Assembly (NCBI RefSeq): GCF_003945595.2
Contig: NW_024104620.1
Location: 1,460,501 to 1,524,500 of the forward strand
DNA from: Pipra filicauda
Lineage: Eukaryota; Chordata; Aves; Passeriformes; Pipridae
DNA: 64,000 nucleotides
Direction of reading: 5' to 3'
Each line of letters starts with the position of its first letter. The first letter of the stretch is position 1. The translations under genes and the position numbers were made by a program. The notes under the pieces are model-generated. The model made no database searches. It was not told where the DNA came from and was given only the letters and a program-made list of their open reading frames with translations. Positions 1 to 12,940 of the stretch are shown piece after piece.

Positions 1-2572
1 GGAAATACCCAAGAACAGTGTTGCTTGGTGGAAAATGTGGTTGGGCTCAGGAAAGCTTACACACACACAGTATTAGGGCTTCAACTCAGGTCATCCTCAG
101 AAAAACCACAGGCCATATCGAGCCTGTTAAAACCCAGTATTTTTTTTCATTGTCAGGCAAAGAGTCTCAGGGGGTTCCACGCTAAACTATCCTGGAGGAT
201 TCAACAAGGGCAACCAAATGGTTTCGCTTGCACGACTACTTAGAAGGATAAATCTGAGTAACTGCATAGATTTAGAGGGCTGGGAAAGCAGAGAGTGTTG
301 CTTATGATGACGAAGACATGAACTCACCAGCAGAGAGTCAGACAAGGAGCATCAGTGCTGTTAAATTTTGGCTCAGGACATTTTCTTGACTGCTGCCTGG
401 ATCAGCTGGCTTGGACTGTGTAGGTGTGGGTGTTTCAGGATGCTCTGGCTGCCTGACTGTGTTTTGACATGAGGGGATCAGACCAGTGAGGGTGTGAACC
501 TGGGGAGAGCCTGTGGGGACCAGGAGGACAGCAGGATCCTGGTGGAGTTTCCCAGAGGAGAATCTCCTCCATTAGTTACAGATATCAGATGTCGAAAGTG
601 AGGAGATGCCTGTGAGGGCACAGCATGCTGGGATAGCAGCAGGGCTTGGGGATGGGACCGGTGGCCACACAGCTCCCACATGGCTCCTCCCTGCAAAGTC
701 CTGTCCTGCGCCACTGTCCCTGGGGACTGTGCAGTCCTCCCGTGTCTTTTCCTCTTCCACCCTCGGGGAGTTTCCCCTCGTTAATTTGGTATTGCAGTTC
801 TGTGTTTTTCTAAGCAGATGCACTGATTTTTCTTTCTTTTTTTTTCTTTTCCTTTTTTCTACACCCTTTTCTTTTTTTTTTCCTTTACCCTGGAAAACTT
901 ATCCAGTGATTATTTGAAAGGCTGCAAAGGCATCTGGGGAGTTTCACTTGCGCTGTTATGATTTAAGCTTGAAATTGCTTAATTGCTGTTTCCTATACTT
1001 CTCATTTTCAGTTCCCCAATGACTGTATCAATTTGTTGCCTATTATTCCCAATGGCAGGGCAGTGCTTTGTGTGAGTGTTTCACCAAGCCATTTTAAATT
1101 CTCCTTCCTATGAGCTGCAGAAGGATCTAGCTTTCCATCCTGGCTTGTTCCTTCTTCCTGTGGCTGTGAGGAATTCCCACATATGGCTCCAAGGGTTGCA
1201 GGCAAGATTACACTTGGCCAATTTCTGAATACCACTAAGCATGCTCAAAGATTTCCTAAGTTTTCTATCACATATTGCTTTTAATTTAAATTATTAATTA
1301 CTGATGGGATTCTACTGACTTTTTCTATTGAGGAATTATAGTAGTTATAATGCTATAAAAAACTTGAGTTAAAAAATACATAGCAAAAAAACAAGGACAA
1401 CAGAAATAGAAAGGCAGGAAAGCAAAATAGTGATGTGAACAAGTGAGAACAGTGGAAAATAAGGTAAGCTGAAATTAACTCACATTTATACTAGGTTAAA
1501 TTAAAAATTAGTCCACAGGACTCACTGCTACAGTGTTTGTGAAATGAATGTTCAAACCCAGGATGTGTTTTTACTGTTGCAGAAGTTCTCAACCTTGGGA
1601 CAAACTCCCTGCATTTGATGCAGTTCCCCATGGTAAAGCAAAGACCCCTTTCAGGTCACATTTGTGCAACAGACTTGAGACTTTTTATTAGTGCAACAAG
1701 AAGATAACTCATAGATCACTCTATATAGCATTAAATAAATAATTTTTTTTACTGGAGATAAACTTGCTTGTTTTCTCTGCTCATTTTCTGTTACCTTTTC
1801 TTTCAAATGCCCAGTTCTGTATTTTAGCATTGAAAGGTGTGGAATAAAGACCTGCTTCAGATCCCTCTTTGCCATCTCGTGTTTCTAAATGTTGATCATC
1901 CATGTATAAGCTAGTTTGGTGTTAGGAGGGACTCAGAGCTGTCTCTGCAGTCTGTACAGCCTCAGGAGTTGGTTAAAAAAAATCCTCATTTTTATTTACT
2001 CTTTTATGCTGATGGGCACTTTAATGTAACGTCAACCAAACAAAACTTTACCAATTAAGTCTGTTAGGTGAATGTATTTGCAAATAGGAACAGTGTTAAT
2101 AATCTATTTTTAAATGAATTTGTCATACTGATGACTGGGAGTAGTAGCATTTAAAAATGGGTTATGATTCAAAGAAATCACCCTCATGAATGGAATGGTG
2201 TCCAGTGTAGTGTCAGCTATCTAAAACCATATGGCACATGTTTTAGAAGATGACAGGTGGTAGCCAGTGTTGAGAAGGAGACTCCACTCAGTTCCAAGTG
2301 CTAACAGAAGACACTCAGCATATGTCCCTCCAAGAAATCTTCATGATCTTTGGAAAGGAAATGCTGATGATGCCTCCATAAATTCTCTTCTTTCCCAGCT
2401 CTAAAGGAGTCATTTCAAACCTCTGATGCCATAGATTATCACCTGACCACAGCACCTCACAGAAGCTGCTGATACCAATGGTCACTGATATTTCTAAACC
2501 TTACAAGCCAGGATTTGATGGCTGCAGTGTATGACAAGCACAGCTTCAGCCAGGATGTAAAGCTTCCTCCAG
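1..2572. other. gene-free stretch, nothing recognised
   Basis: I find no exon-like or gene-like structure here. Open frames on both strands are under about 105 codons and show no domain, signal peptide or coding-like third-position bias. A short pyrimidine tract lies inside it and is listed separately. The rest is AT-rich, CpG-poor sequence typical of avian intergenic or intronic DNA. Confidence 0.6.
825..893 (+). repeat. pyrimidine-rich (T/C) low-complexity tract
   Basis: The plus strand is almost pure T and C for about 70 bases, broken mainly by an ACACCC interruption near 861-866. It contains several T runs of 6 to 10. An open frame crosses it and gives a run of Phe and Leu, which is a composition artefact. 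It could serve as a polypyrimidine tract, but I see no exon after it. Confidence 0.7.
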
Positions 2573-2938
2573 AGCAGCTGGGAGAAGAGAAGGCTTCAGG
2601 GAGACCCTAGTAAAAGGGTACGTAAAAGGGCTCCAAGAGAACTGGAGAGGGACTTTGGACAAGGGCTTGGAGTGATAGGACAAGGGGGAGTGGCTTCAAA
2701 CTGACAGAGGACAGGGTTAGATGGAATATTGGGAAGAAATTCCTTACTCTGAGAGTGTGAGGCCCTGGCACACATTGCCCAAAGAAGCTGAGGTCTCCCC
2801 ATTCCTGAAGTGTTCAAAGCCAGGCTGGATGGAACTCTGAGCAACCTGGTTTAGTTGAAGGTGTCCCCGCCCATGGCAGGAGGTTGGAATGAGATGACCT
2901 TTACTGTCCCTTCCAACTTAAACCATTCTGTGATTCCA
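2573..2938 (+). mobile_element. CR1 LINE, 5'-truncated 3' tail
   Basis: This reads as the last 360 or so bases of an avian CR1 retrotransposon in the sense direction. It holds the stretch around GAGAAGAGAAGGCTTCAGGG, then GACAAGGGGGAGTGGCTTCA, then GGGAAGAAATTCCTTACTCT, and finishes with a CCCTTCCAAC block followed by CCATTCTGTGATTCC, which matches the CR1 3' end. CR1 encodes an endonuclease and reverse transcriptase, but only the extreme 3' end survives here, so it is a dead 5'-truncated insertion. Subfamily was not determined. Open frames inside it on both strands are by-products. Confidence 0.93.
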
Positions 2939-2940
2939 GG

Positions 2941-5289
2941 GTTCTCATATTCTGCTTTTATTAAGTACATAATCTACTATGTTTATCAGTTTTGCTTAAT
3001 TTCATTTAACCTCACTTTCAACAATCATCTGCATGATTCCAGTTTTCAGGAGTTAATGTCTGGATCCACAGGGCAAAGTCTCAGTAAGTTGGACCCATAG
3101 GGCTCTGAGTTCCTCTGCATCAGGTGCATATCCCAAAGCTGTCATCCCACACAGGCAATTTTGATAGCCTGCAAGTTATCTGAAAAGGTCAGATCTCAGT
3201 TCCACGGCTCGTCTTAGACCTCATACTCATCATGGTGTATTTTATCCTTCAGCACAGCCCTCACTGGAGCACCTGAATAACTTACAGGTTGCACTGTCAT
3301 TTCATATATATTCACATAAAGGGAAAGTTTAAAACTCAAGCAAACTGCCATTCTGAAACATGGCTGGACAAAAGCCAATTTTTGTCCAATTTTATTCAAA
3401 GCATTTACAGCTTACTCGGTTACTTTGATGTAGTGCATTGGGTCAAAATACCCACCAAGCACTTTTTTTTTGTGTTGAGGCATGTATTTAGAATTAGCTT
3501 AGACAAGGTGCATTACCCTTGAATTATCTGTGTGAGCTAAAGCAAAGCAGATGCAGGAAGAATGTGATTATCTTGGTAATGTTTGTGAAACAGATGCGAG
3601 CTCTAGCAATAGAATAAAGCACCCTTCTATGTTACTAATGTCGTTGCCACCAGGTTAATAATCCACTGCACATCCACCACCTCCTTACTCCGTCTACTGG
3701 ATAGACATGAAAAAAAAATATCACTAGGAAAAGGTCATATCAGAAATATCTGTCTAAAATAAGGTCTACCCGTTGAAACATTGAACAGTCTTCTGCCTCC
3801 TACAGCATCACATCCCACAGGTCAGAAAAAAACAATAATCATTTGTCTGTTCCCTTCACTTTCTTTTTCAATTAATTTTCCCTCAATGCAACATGTTCTA
3901 AAAGCACAACTTACATGATGAGACCAGACATTATCCAGGCTCCCCTCTGCAATAATTTAACCATTTCTCTGAAGTTTATCACAGATTTGGTGATTTTTGG
4001 TGAAAGAAGGAAAGATGTGTAACTACACTCTCCAAGGCAACATCCTTGTGCCCAGCTTGGCCCAGTTTTGGGGATGGCAGGGAAGGGTGGGAGCAGCCAA
4101 ATTATCCCTGGGGTTGGCAGCCAAGGTTGTCCTTAAAGGTCCTTGTGGGGCAATTTATTCTGCCTGAGGGTGATGAGGTGACAGGCAGGTGCTTTTCAGA
4201 GCTGAGTGCACTCCATACTTTTTTTGTAAAGGGCCTGGAAGCGGGTAGTAGATGCTCTAGTCTGGTATTAGAACATTCATCTTACCTTCCTCATCAAGAA
4301 TCACTTTGTCCAGCTCAGGAGCTGTTGTCCTGAGCTGTGTAGCCCGTAAGAGAAAATCCCAAAACAAATCCCAAAACACTCAGTCTCGCCTATATCAGGG
4401 TCTGGTTTCACTCCTGTGCAAATGGGTTGGGGCCATGGCCTCCCTTACCAGCCACTCTTCCCATCCTGCCTGAAGGTGCATCTTGCTTGATTCATACAGA
4501 GGTAACGCAAGGGATAAAAGTCCTTCATCCCTCTCTGTCACTGGAGATAAACAAAGCAGATGGGGAATCCAGTGCTCTGCAAGGCACTAAGTCATACCTG
4601 ACACAAAGTTATGATGTGAGATGAACCAGAAATGCAAGGACTTGGATACTTTAAACCTCAGTCCAAAGTAGGTTGGAATCTGTGGACATTTTTCTAGGCA
4701 TGACTCCTTCACAGATTTCAATCCCTGCTTAAAAAAAAAGAATCCATAAAGACACCACACATTTGCCTACTAAAGAAAACTGACAAAGGAAAGATAAAAA
4801 ACATATATATTTCTATCACCAGGCTCCCAGGGAATAAGAACAGAGCTCTATCTTACTCTTCAGCACTGCATAAGAAACAGAATGCAAAATTTCCTCCTTG
4901 AAATACTTTGGCACAAACAAGTCTTCTGCACTATTTGTTTAGAAATCCAGTGGGGCTTCACTGAATAAAAGCAAGTATTTTCATACTGGTAGTTGAAATA
5001 AGAACCAATTTCATGCACAATTGGCAGCGCAGAAGGAACTTCCTTGATAACCAAAGAGCAAAAGATTTTATGAGGCTGCATACGTATTTATGATTATTTA
5101 AGGTTCTTGTTATAATGAGGATCCTTTAAGGAGAGGAATTTTGTATTTTAATTTGCATAAAGACAATAAAAACTCTTTGAGAAGCAATTTCTTTCTATAT
5201 AAAAAGTGAGAACATAGCACCTTAGTGGCACAGACATCTGTTACTTAAGCAGATGCCACCATGTAAACTCCATCAAGCAGCAAAATCCA
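2941..5289. other. gene-free stretch, nothing recognised
   Basis: No exon, RNA gene or clear repeat was recognised. A slightly more GC-rich patch at about 4040-4340 has a 95-codon open frame without a recognisable domain, and its neighbouring frames are interrupted. The remainder is AT-rich with short A and T runs. Confidence 0.55.
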
Positions 5290-5760
5290 CCAATCAGAAA
5301 ACACCCAGACTACATCCGCAGCCAAAATTCAGTAGGTGGCTGGGAGCCTCCAAAACAGGTTGAGAAATGATGGGCTTTTCTTCAATGTCCTCATTAAGCA
5401 TCCAGTGGCACTTATTTGTTCATCATTAATGAACGCTACTGTATCATATGGCTCCGTAGCTGCTCTTTGGTATAAAGTTAATCCCTGTGATCTGCAGTCT
5501 GCAAGTCCTGCCCGTGAGATTCACGCCCAAGGAGCGTTAGCCCTTCGACACATGAGATAAATAACCACTTCTTTGTTTCTCATTATGACTGTGGTCCAAC
5601 GTCCTCATTCGGGAGCTGATGTATCAATACCTCTGAAAGAGATTAAATATTGCCTGCTTAAGTGCTACATGCAGCGATACAAACTCAGGGGATTGTATTC
5701 AGCAGCCGAGCAGCACCGGCGAAGTCTGGGGCTGATAAGCCCTTTCTGAAGTTAGCTTAC
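5290..5760. promoter_or_regulatory. CpG-retaining block, possible conserved non-coding element
   Basis: About a dozen CpG dinucleotides survive within some 470 bases, in a window where CpG is otherwise rare. The block also has a CCAAT-like motif at its left edge, an ATTAATGAACG homeodomain-type site near 5425 and GATAA-type motifs near 5558 and 5727. No long coding frame with coding-like composition runs through it; the 74-codon frame at 5336-5560 lacks a recognisable domain. Retained CpGs in a gene desert can mark constrained enhancers or unmethylated elements. This is inference from composition only; alignment to other birds would decide it. Confidence 0.35.
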
Positions 5761-8700
5761 ACTTTAAATCAGGAGTTCATGAAAGGCATTAAGAAAAACT
5801 ATTATATTACTAGAATGGATGGCAGTACAGTTTATATGTTACACCTTGAAGTAAGCAGCAGGATTTTCAATCACTTGATAACCTTGAAACTGCTAAGGTA
5901 TCAAATTGCTATCATGAATATTGTGCAGGAGCAGAAATAACTCAGAAAGCTGCCTTTGTGAATAATAATGTGGGAAAGAGCAATGTTCTTCTGGGCTGGG
6001 CTCACAACAGCACCGACAAGCAAATATACATGAAGGCAAAGCATGTACTTAAACAAGCATATTTGCATTTGACTATATATCAATCAGTTATCAGCACAGC
6101 TACATCTTACCTGACCCATAGAGAAAATAAAAAGGCTGCTAGATAACTTTGCCATGCAGGAAAAAGAAACTACAAGGGACTCATTTTTATATATGCACCT
6201 GAAAATATTAGGATAAAATATCCTCTACTTCGACGGGCATTACATCTTGAACAAGTATTTTAAAAAAAACCCACACAGTACAGATCCATCCATGCAGGAA
6301 TTTACTGTAAACTCCCAAACAACATATCTTCGTGGTTTGCATGCAAGACATGTAAACACATCCTGAGCTCTGATTCTGATTTCATTCACACTGGATGAAA
6401 ATGCAGAGATTTCCTGTGTAAGAGAAAGCTGAGCCAGCCCTCCAGACTCCCATGTTTATGCCCTGAATCAGTGGAGTTTATACCAAACTCCGTTTTTGTT
6501 CTGAAGTACAGCACAGGTTTAGTCTTGTGGCATTTTCAGGTGACACAGCCTACTGAGATCATCTGACAGCCATGTGAAAATTCAATGTCTGGAGTGATTC
6601 ATCATTGTGTCAGATTGTCCTGCACTTTGTCACAATGACTGACAATAGGGGAAACTTGGAAATAATACAAAGATTCAACGCTGGCTGATAATGCCTGCAT
6701 TGTGATTAGAGCAGGCGGTGGGCGCGTGAGGAGAATGCTAATTTTGTCCCCCACCCCCAATTTCATACTGCTTGTGCTTTCAACAGCTGGGCCTCTGCAC
6801 TTGCTTTCTTAATCTTCACTCCTGTGATATTTTTAAATGCAGAGCCTTTTTTTCCAGCAAGTTAAACAGCCATATTATTACAAACGCAAAAAGAGGTAAT
6901 ATTGTGCAGAAGGGTAAATTCTGCCAAGCGCAGCAGGGCACTGCTTGGGCAGAAGTATCTCTGGGTGGACCTGCCCTTCCCTCCTCAATCCTAACCTTAC
7001 CAGAATACCTCACCAACACCCTAAATAACACTGAAAACATGTTGAGCAGTACTTCCAGGAATGCTATAAAACCCAGCAAGCGTGAGTGAATTTGCACGTG
7101 GAGTGGGAACTTGTGGAAGGGTCTTATAAGAGATAAATATGGCAAAGTTTTTCCTTTATTTTTCCTTGACTTGAAGTTTGAGATAATTGCTGACTCTATT
7201 GGGAATTGACACTTGAACAACCAGAAAAAGTGGTTGCAGCAACTTACATGTTCTAAAGCCCTTCAAGTTTTATCGGTGTTCACAGCAACAACATCAAAGA
7301 CCACGGACTCAGGTGTGTAATTAATTGAGAGGAAAAGAGAGGCCCTTTCTGTGCTCTCCAGCTGCCCAAGTTATTTTGCTGAGTAGAGAATAGGGGAAAA
7401 AATAACAACAAATAGCAGCAAGAACCAGCAAGACAAACATTGCTATGTCTACCAAAGTAATGAAGGCAGCAGAACTTCTCCCATTTCTGACAATACAAAG
7501 GAAGCAAGTGGCGCTGGCTTGTGTCCTCTACCCAGGGAGAGGCCAGTGGGGTGTGTGGGATGAGATAAACTATCCCAGAGGATTTCCCAGTGGAAACTGG
7601 TGTGGCATGTGCTGCATCACCAGATGGGCAATAGGGACAGACACTGTCTGTGGCTGCTGCCGCTGTGGGTACTGTGGGATGCAGAGCACATCCTTAACTG
7701 CTCAAAAAATCATGTGTCACTGGTTTCTTGTGGGGAAAATGGCAGCACTAGTCAGAAGACAAGACACAAGCAGGTGGCAAACAAACACTTTTGCTCTGTC
7801 TCTCCTCCAATTCTGCCTTTTTTTGCTGCTTTTCTCTAGAAGAGGCTCGTGAAGGAGGCTGGTCTAGCAACTGAACAGAAAGCAGGTTTAGAAGAGAAAA
7901 GATAGCAATAGCTCTGAGCTCAGCAGAGGATGGAAATTCTATTTTGTCCCCATTTTAAAACTGGAGGACCACAAATTTCTCTCAAGAATCTTACTTGCTA
8001 CAAACTCAGAGGGTGTTTATTATTTCATAGCTCATTCTCACCAGCAGCCCACTTAATTAGATGTATGCTATTATGCTTTAGAAGCTGGGCCCTTGGAAGC
8101 AAAAGTAAAAGAAAAAGAAATTTCTGACAGAAGTAGAAGAATGATCCAGTTATCTAATTGGCACGAGCAATGTATTTTTCCTCAAGCAAATAGCAAGCTT
8201 AAATATAGTAAAAAGAAACAAATGGGCAAACCTGCTACAGCTTGTTACTCTGCTGTGGGCCACTGGCTCTTTGTGTGAAGAGCTGGGTGATGCCAAAAGT
8301 GGTTCAACACACTGGAGAGAGGCCAGGGTCTGATTCTGGTCTTGCTTTTGCTGATATAATGCTGACCCACCCTCCCAGGCCAAGGTGGAGTCGCTCTGGA
8401 CCGGCACTGGTGCACCTGAAGGAAAACGAGACCAGGTTAAAACAATCAGTAGAAAGTTATCTGATTTCCAGCCACCATAGCTCAGCGTGGGTTAGGTTTG
8501 CACAAGCTGGAAGCTGAGGTGACTTAGGTTGCCTCTATTGGAGACCAAAAGGTTTTTTAATCTAGGATTTTGTATCTAGCAAATATAGGCACACAAATAT
8601 AGCTTGAAAATGTTTAATGAATTGGTACATTAATTTAAGCTCAACAACACACTTCCCTCTCAAACTGTAACACTGCTCAGTGAGCACAAGCATTATCTAA

Positions 8701-10139
8701 TTTCGGGGTGGTAAGTGAGGATGCAAGAACAGGGGAGATGTTAAAATACACCTACACAGTAAATGATCCATAGATTAGAAAGATGTCAGAAGTTATCTGT
8801 TAAATAAAGCTCCACAAACATTGCAAGCTGACGGAAAGAATGATTTTATTGACATTGAAAAAGCTCATCATTCACTTTATTTTCTTTAAAATGAGCAGTA
8901 AAAAGCCAGACATATTTTTTCACTCTGTTGCTTTGGCAAGATGAGTTTGAACCATCAGCTTAAGGTCTCTGGACCTTTAACTTGTGACAATGGTGATGGA
9001 AGATGCAAGTTTCCTAAAATGTTTTAACAACCACAACAGTATCTGTCCATGTAGATATTAAAGATATAGGCAGTGAAAGCAATACAAGTCCACCATGAGA
9101 TTACAATCTAAACATCTGGGAAACAATTGCAATGTTCAATCATTCAGATGAAATCATGGCTGACCTTTGGACTATCCATTACAATTTTTTTCCCCAGTTG
9201 TTTCTTTCTTATAATTAACATCTAGTATTGAGTACAAGACTTCTTAATTTTGTTTCACAAAAAAGACTCTTCCATGTGGACTGCAATTATCTTTGAAATG
9301 CCTTAAAATTAAGAAAAGGGAAAAAAAAAGAGAGCAGTTTCATTTTTAATGTTCAAGTTTAATTAAGAAATTGTTCAAATAATTTAAAAATGTAGGCATT
9401 AAAATACCAATTAAGCTTAAGGCAATTTTTCCTATTAATTTTGATGACATCAATGCAGGGGTGTCACATAAAGGTGACCCCTTAGAAACAGGTTATTTCG
9501 AATTTAACAATTGGCTATATAGTGCTGAGACAAAATTAATTAATTTATGAAGAAGCTACACCTGTTTGGCTGATCCCAACAGGCTGAGCTTTGAGAACCA
9601 CACTGCAGTTCTCACAACAAGTAACTTAGCAAATGTAACCTCCTTTCAAGATTTTAATTACAATTTTTATTTTTGAGATGTCCACTCTGGGTGGCCAGAC
9701 TGTTGAAAAGGTAAAATATTTAAGCGTAGTTTTAACTGAGCAGTATGAACAGAACTGAAGTCTATAGTTGGAAATGAAGGCTATTCTAAAGCACAGTAAT
9801 TATTGTTAAAACCATTTATTGTTCTAATTCTGTGTCGGTGGATAAATGATAAGTGTATTATTTTAACACAGTAAAATTCCTTTATTGCCTGAAACTTCAA
9901 TATGGGAATAAGGCAAGTTTTCATGGGTGGCAGTAACACTGAGAAAGCAAAGTCCATATATCTGATTTGAGCATTTACAATTAAAATTTTGTTTGCACCT
10001 GGATGCCCTAAAAACTCGGAATAGATGACCTTGCAGAAACAGTTACCAGGAGTATCCTTATGGACCCAAAGAAACTAATTCTTAAAGGCAGCCTGGTTAT
10101 GATGGATTTAACTTAAATTGATCTAATTTCATTTGAGAT
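5761..10139. other. gene-free stretch, nothing recognised
   Basis: Several open frames of 60 to 135 codons occur, for example at 7445-7852 (plus) and 6816-7220 (minus). They lack domains, show Cys/Trp or Phe/Leu-rich chance composition, and sit in no splice context I can support. No CR1 tail was seen. A small CpG-bearing spot near 6710-6730 (GGCGGTGGGCGCGTGAGG) stands out slightly. Confidence 0.55.
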
Positions 10140-10330
10140 CCTAAATTGGTTAATGAGGCTGAAATATGCTTTATTTCAGGGAAGTCGTACTGATCTGGAC
10201 GAGGAACAGAATTTATGCTGATGTTCGAGTCGAGTGCAAATACCACCATCACTTCTTCATTACCACGTTAACTGGTGTGATCTGTTCTGCTCAGCAGAAC
10301 TTGAACGAAATGTCAGGTTCCTAAATGAAG
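10140..10330. promoter_or_regulatory. small CpG-retaining segment, possible conserved element or exon relic
   Basis: Six CpGs lie within about 125 bases. A plus-strand frame is open from an ATG at about 10164 to a TAA at 10322-10324. It passes a TTTATTTCAG acceptor-like site (AG at 10178-10179), and a weak donor-like CTG-GTGTGA lies at 10275. The segment could be a conserved enhancer, an exon of a non-coding transcript or chance. The peptide (roughly 53 residues with a His-rich patch) matches nothing I know, and the donor is poor, so I do not call a gene. Confidence 0.3.
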
Positions 10331-12629
10331 AAGCTCCTGACTCTCTGTGAGAAACCGGCTGATTGGTTAAAAGTACTTCAACCTTTATTTAATTCATGCC
10401 TTATAAGTGCTCTTTGGCAGGAGCTCTTGGGATCTGATCTTATGTCACACTTACTGAAACTCATTTAATTACTGCAGCTGAGGAGGGCAGAGGGATGGTT
10501 ATCGCACAGGGAAAATCTAATCCTCTTCTTTATCAGCTTAAACCTTGGACCAGGGAAGTTGGTTAGGATTCCTCTGCTTCCCTTAGAAACATCCCCTGGT
10601 AACTTGTTTGTCAGTGCATGACCCCTTCCTTTTGGTGGCTTTTTTACAGGGGTGTTTTCTTGCAGAGATTTAGAGGGATTTTGGAAGCAGATGTCTGCGG
10701 TCTCTCTGAACACAGACCCTGTCCTGCAAATCTCTAAGCTGCTGCTCCTTGCTATGCTGAAGTCGGCAACAAAGTCATTAAGGGTGGGATTGCAAATATC
10801 CCCAGTGGTTGTTTCACTTGCCAGAGGAGAGAAATGGAGCAATTTGGATGCTCTGCAACCCCAGGCAGCCACTGCTGAAGCAGGGACCGACCGCGCCTTC
10901 ACACTGTCACGAGGGTGCAAAGGGCCTGTGGCCCCAGTGCCTCTGGAGCACAGGTTAATATCAAATTTTAATAAAGACCAAACTCCTGCCGTAGTTTTCT
11001 AAGAGTTTTTCATGGGTCCTTGGTGAAAACGACTTTATGCTTTGTTCTAAAGAGTGGGAAGAGGCAAAACCACACATATTCCGCTCTTATAAGCAAAACA
11101 TAAAGTGGTTTTGATGGAAAGCATGTGCAAAATATAGGATTCAGCCTAAGGCTAAAGACAGAGAATCAGTGACTTTTATAGCTTTAAAAATTGGCTTTAT
11201 GACCGTCATTAAACTAAAGTATCTCTCCTTGTGAGGGACTTTTATTTCATCAGGGGTTGCACATCTCTTGGCACAATTAGTCACCTCCAAAGTGCTGTCA
11301 TCATAAAACTTACCAACTTAAATTGTAACTTAAGAAAATTGGAACAAACCCCCCACATTTTGAAAGAGAATGTTCAGTAGCGGTGAGTCTTAGACCAGGC
11401 TGGCTAGATTTATGCAAAATTCTTCTCTGTGTGATTCTCTTTTTACAAATTCCAACCTGACTAACATACAAAACATATGGTATAAATGTTCCCTTTGAAA
11501 ACTTTTGTGCACCTCACTATTACACAGCTTATGAAGTTTAGAAGCCTTGGGCAAGCCAGCTAACGTATCAGAGGAACGCTTAAGAATTGTTTGTATGCTT
11601 GATTTGTTTTACAGTGCATTTGGTCTTTAGTTTTGATTGGATTGTCTTGCTGAAACATGAAGGGCATTTAGAAAGTAAGAAAGTGAATAGGATACATTTG
11701 CAACTATATGCCCAAAAGCAAGATCTTAATGTCAGAAGTAAATTATAACAACTTACGTTGCTGATGACATACATTATAATTCAAGGCTTGGCAAACTACA
11801 TCAAGGTTGTTCTCACCATGATCTGACAAAAATGTCTTTTAAGTCCTGAGAGTCTTGTGTTTTTAAGGTTTATGGTAACCAGAATTTCTTTATGCTAGGA
11901 ATTTCATAAATAAAAAGCAAGCATTACAGAAGGTAAACCTAAACCTATTTTTTTTCTAAGTGCTGCTGGACCTTTCTAAAAATTAAAACATTTATGTCAA
12001 TAATTGTTAAAGCGGGACGGTCCCGGTGGTGAGACAGGTTTCAGCCATCATCTTCTACTCTTGCATTTTTGGGTGACCTTGCAGTGTTTTCTAGGGATGG
12101 ATCTATAAAGGACTTGGATAGTCAGGTCTAAACTTGTTGCCTGTAGGAGAGAGTATCCCAGGCCTGTAAACTCTTCTGTGGGTGACATGGGGTGTGAAAA
12201 TGTGGGAAGTTTTGCTTGTGAAGAGCAGAAAAGCACAGGAGACTTCATGCTCCCCTGGCACAGGGCAGCTCTCTGTGTGTATCCCAGAGGATTTTCCATC
12301 TCAGCATTGCCCTGCAGGGATCCAGTCTTGCAGGAAGACGTAGCCCAAGCTCAGGATACACAGGCGGGAGAAAGTAGGGGATAACACCCTTTCCAGTCTC
12401 TTATCCATGCAAAACCACCTGTAGTGCTCAGGCTGAGGGTATTCCAGCTCCTTGCTCTGTCTCTGACAGCAGCCCTGGCAGTGGCAGGAGCAGAGCAGTT
12501 CTCTCTGTGCAGCTCATTACACTGTCAGGAGCATCCGTACCCTCTTCTTGAACATCACTGCAGCCTCCAACAATTCCTATGCAAAGGACATGTTCTCTAT
12601 ATTCCCTACTACTTAACAGATTTCTCTTC
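10331..12629. other. gene-free stretch, nothing recognised
   Basis: A moderately GC-rich patch at 10470-10940 has overlapping open frames on both strands (151 codons minus, 116 codons plus). The minus frame starts at a non-ATG codon and neither shows a domain. The rest is AT-rich with no recognisable repeat. I see no promoter or RNA gene. Confidence 0.5.
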
Positions 12630-12940
12630 CATGGAGTTGTCAGGTCTTCCCCAAACTCTCTTAAACCTTCAACATCCGCAGACTCTTCTGACAAGTATCT
12701 CCAAAGTTAAATCACAGGTTTGGTGAAGGGAAAGAAAATAAAAATCTCCTTTTGTTTGTCTTAGATCTGCTCTTGTTTTGGAAGAGGGGCTGGAAAGTGC
12801 CTGCTCGTCCACCCTCCCAACACCACTGATGATTTTATAGATTTTTGTGATATCCCCATCACACTTTTTCCCCAAGCTGAATAATCCCAGCTTGCCTCCT
12901 TTGTAAAGGAAAGCCTTTCCAGCAGCTTAGCTCATTCATC
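12630..12940 (-). mobile_element. ancient amniote-type CR1/L3-like LINE relic
   Basis: The minus strand carries a decayed 3' portion of an old CR1-type LINE. Landmarks read on the plus strand are CTTCAACATCCGCAG, CTCCTTTTGTTTGTCTTAGA, TGATTTTATAGATTTTTGTG, then ATATCCCCATCAC and CCAAGCTGAATAATCCCAG, in the order expected from the amniote-wide CR1 3' region. It is much more diverged than the avian CR1 tails elsewhere in the window, so it probably predates the bird radiation. No reverse-transcriptase frame remains. Boundaries are approximate. Confidence 0.75.

Noticed and set aside
1578..1600. TTCTCAACCTT-type motif recalling a hAT transposon end
   Set aside because: Only a short match, with no partner terminal inverted repeat or target duplication seen.
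6816..7220. 134-codon open frame on the minus strand
   Set aside because: No domain, no splice context and hydrophobic, low-complexity composition; length is within chance expectation for the window.
7445..7852. 135-codon ATG-started frame on the plus strand, Cys and Trp rich
   Set aside because: Another plus-strand frame is open over the same region, no domain or signal peptide is seen, and codon use does not look coding.
10465..10920. 151-codon frame on the minus strand
   Set aside because: Starts at a non-ATG codon, overlaps an open plus-strand frame, and matches no known family.
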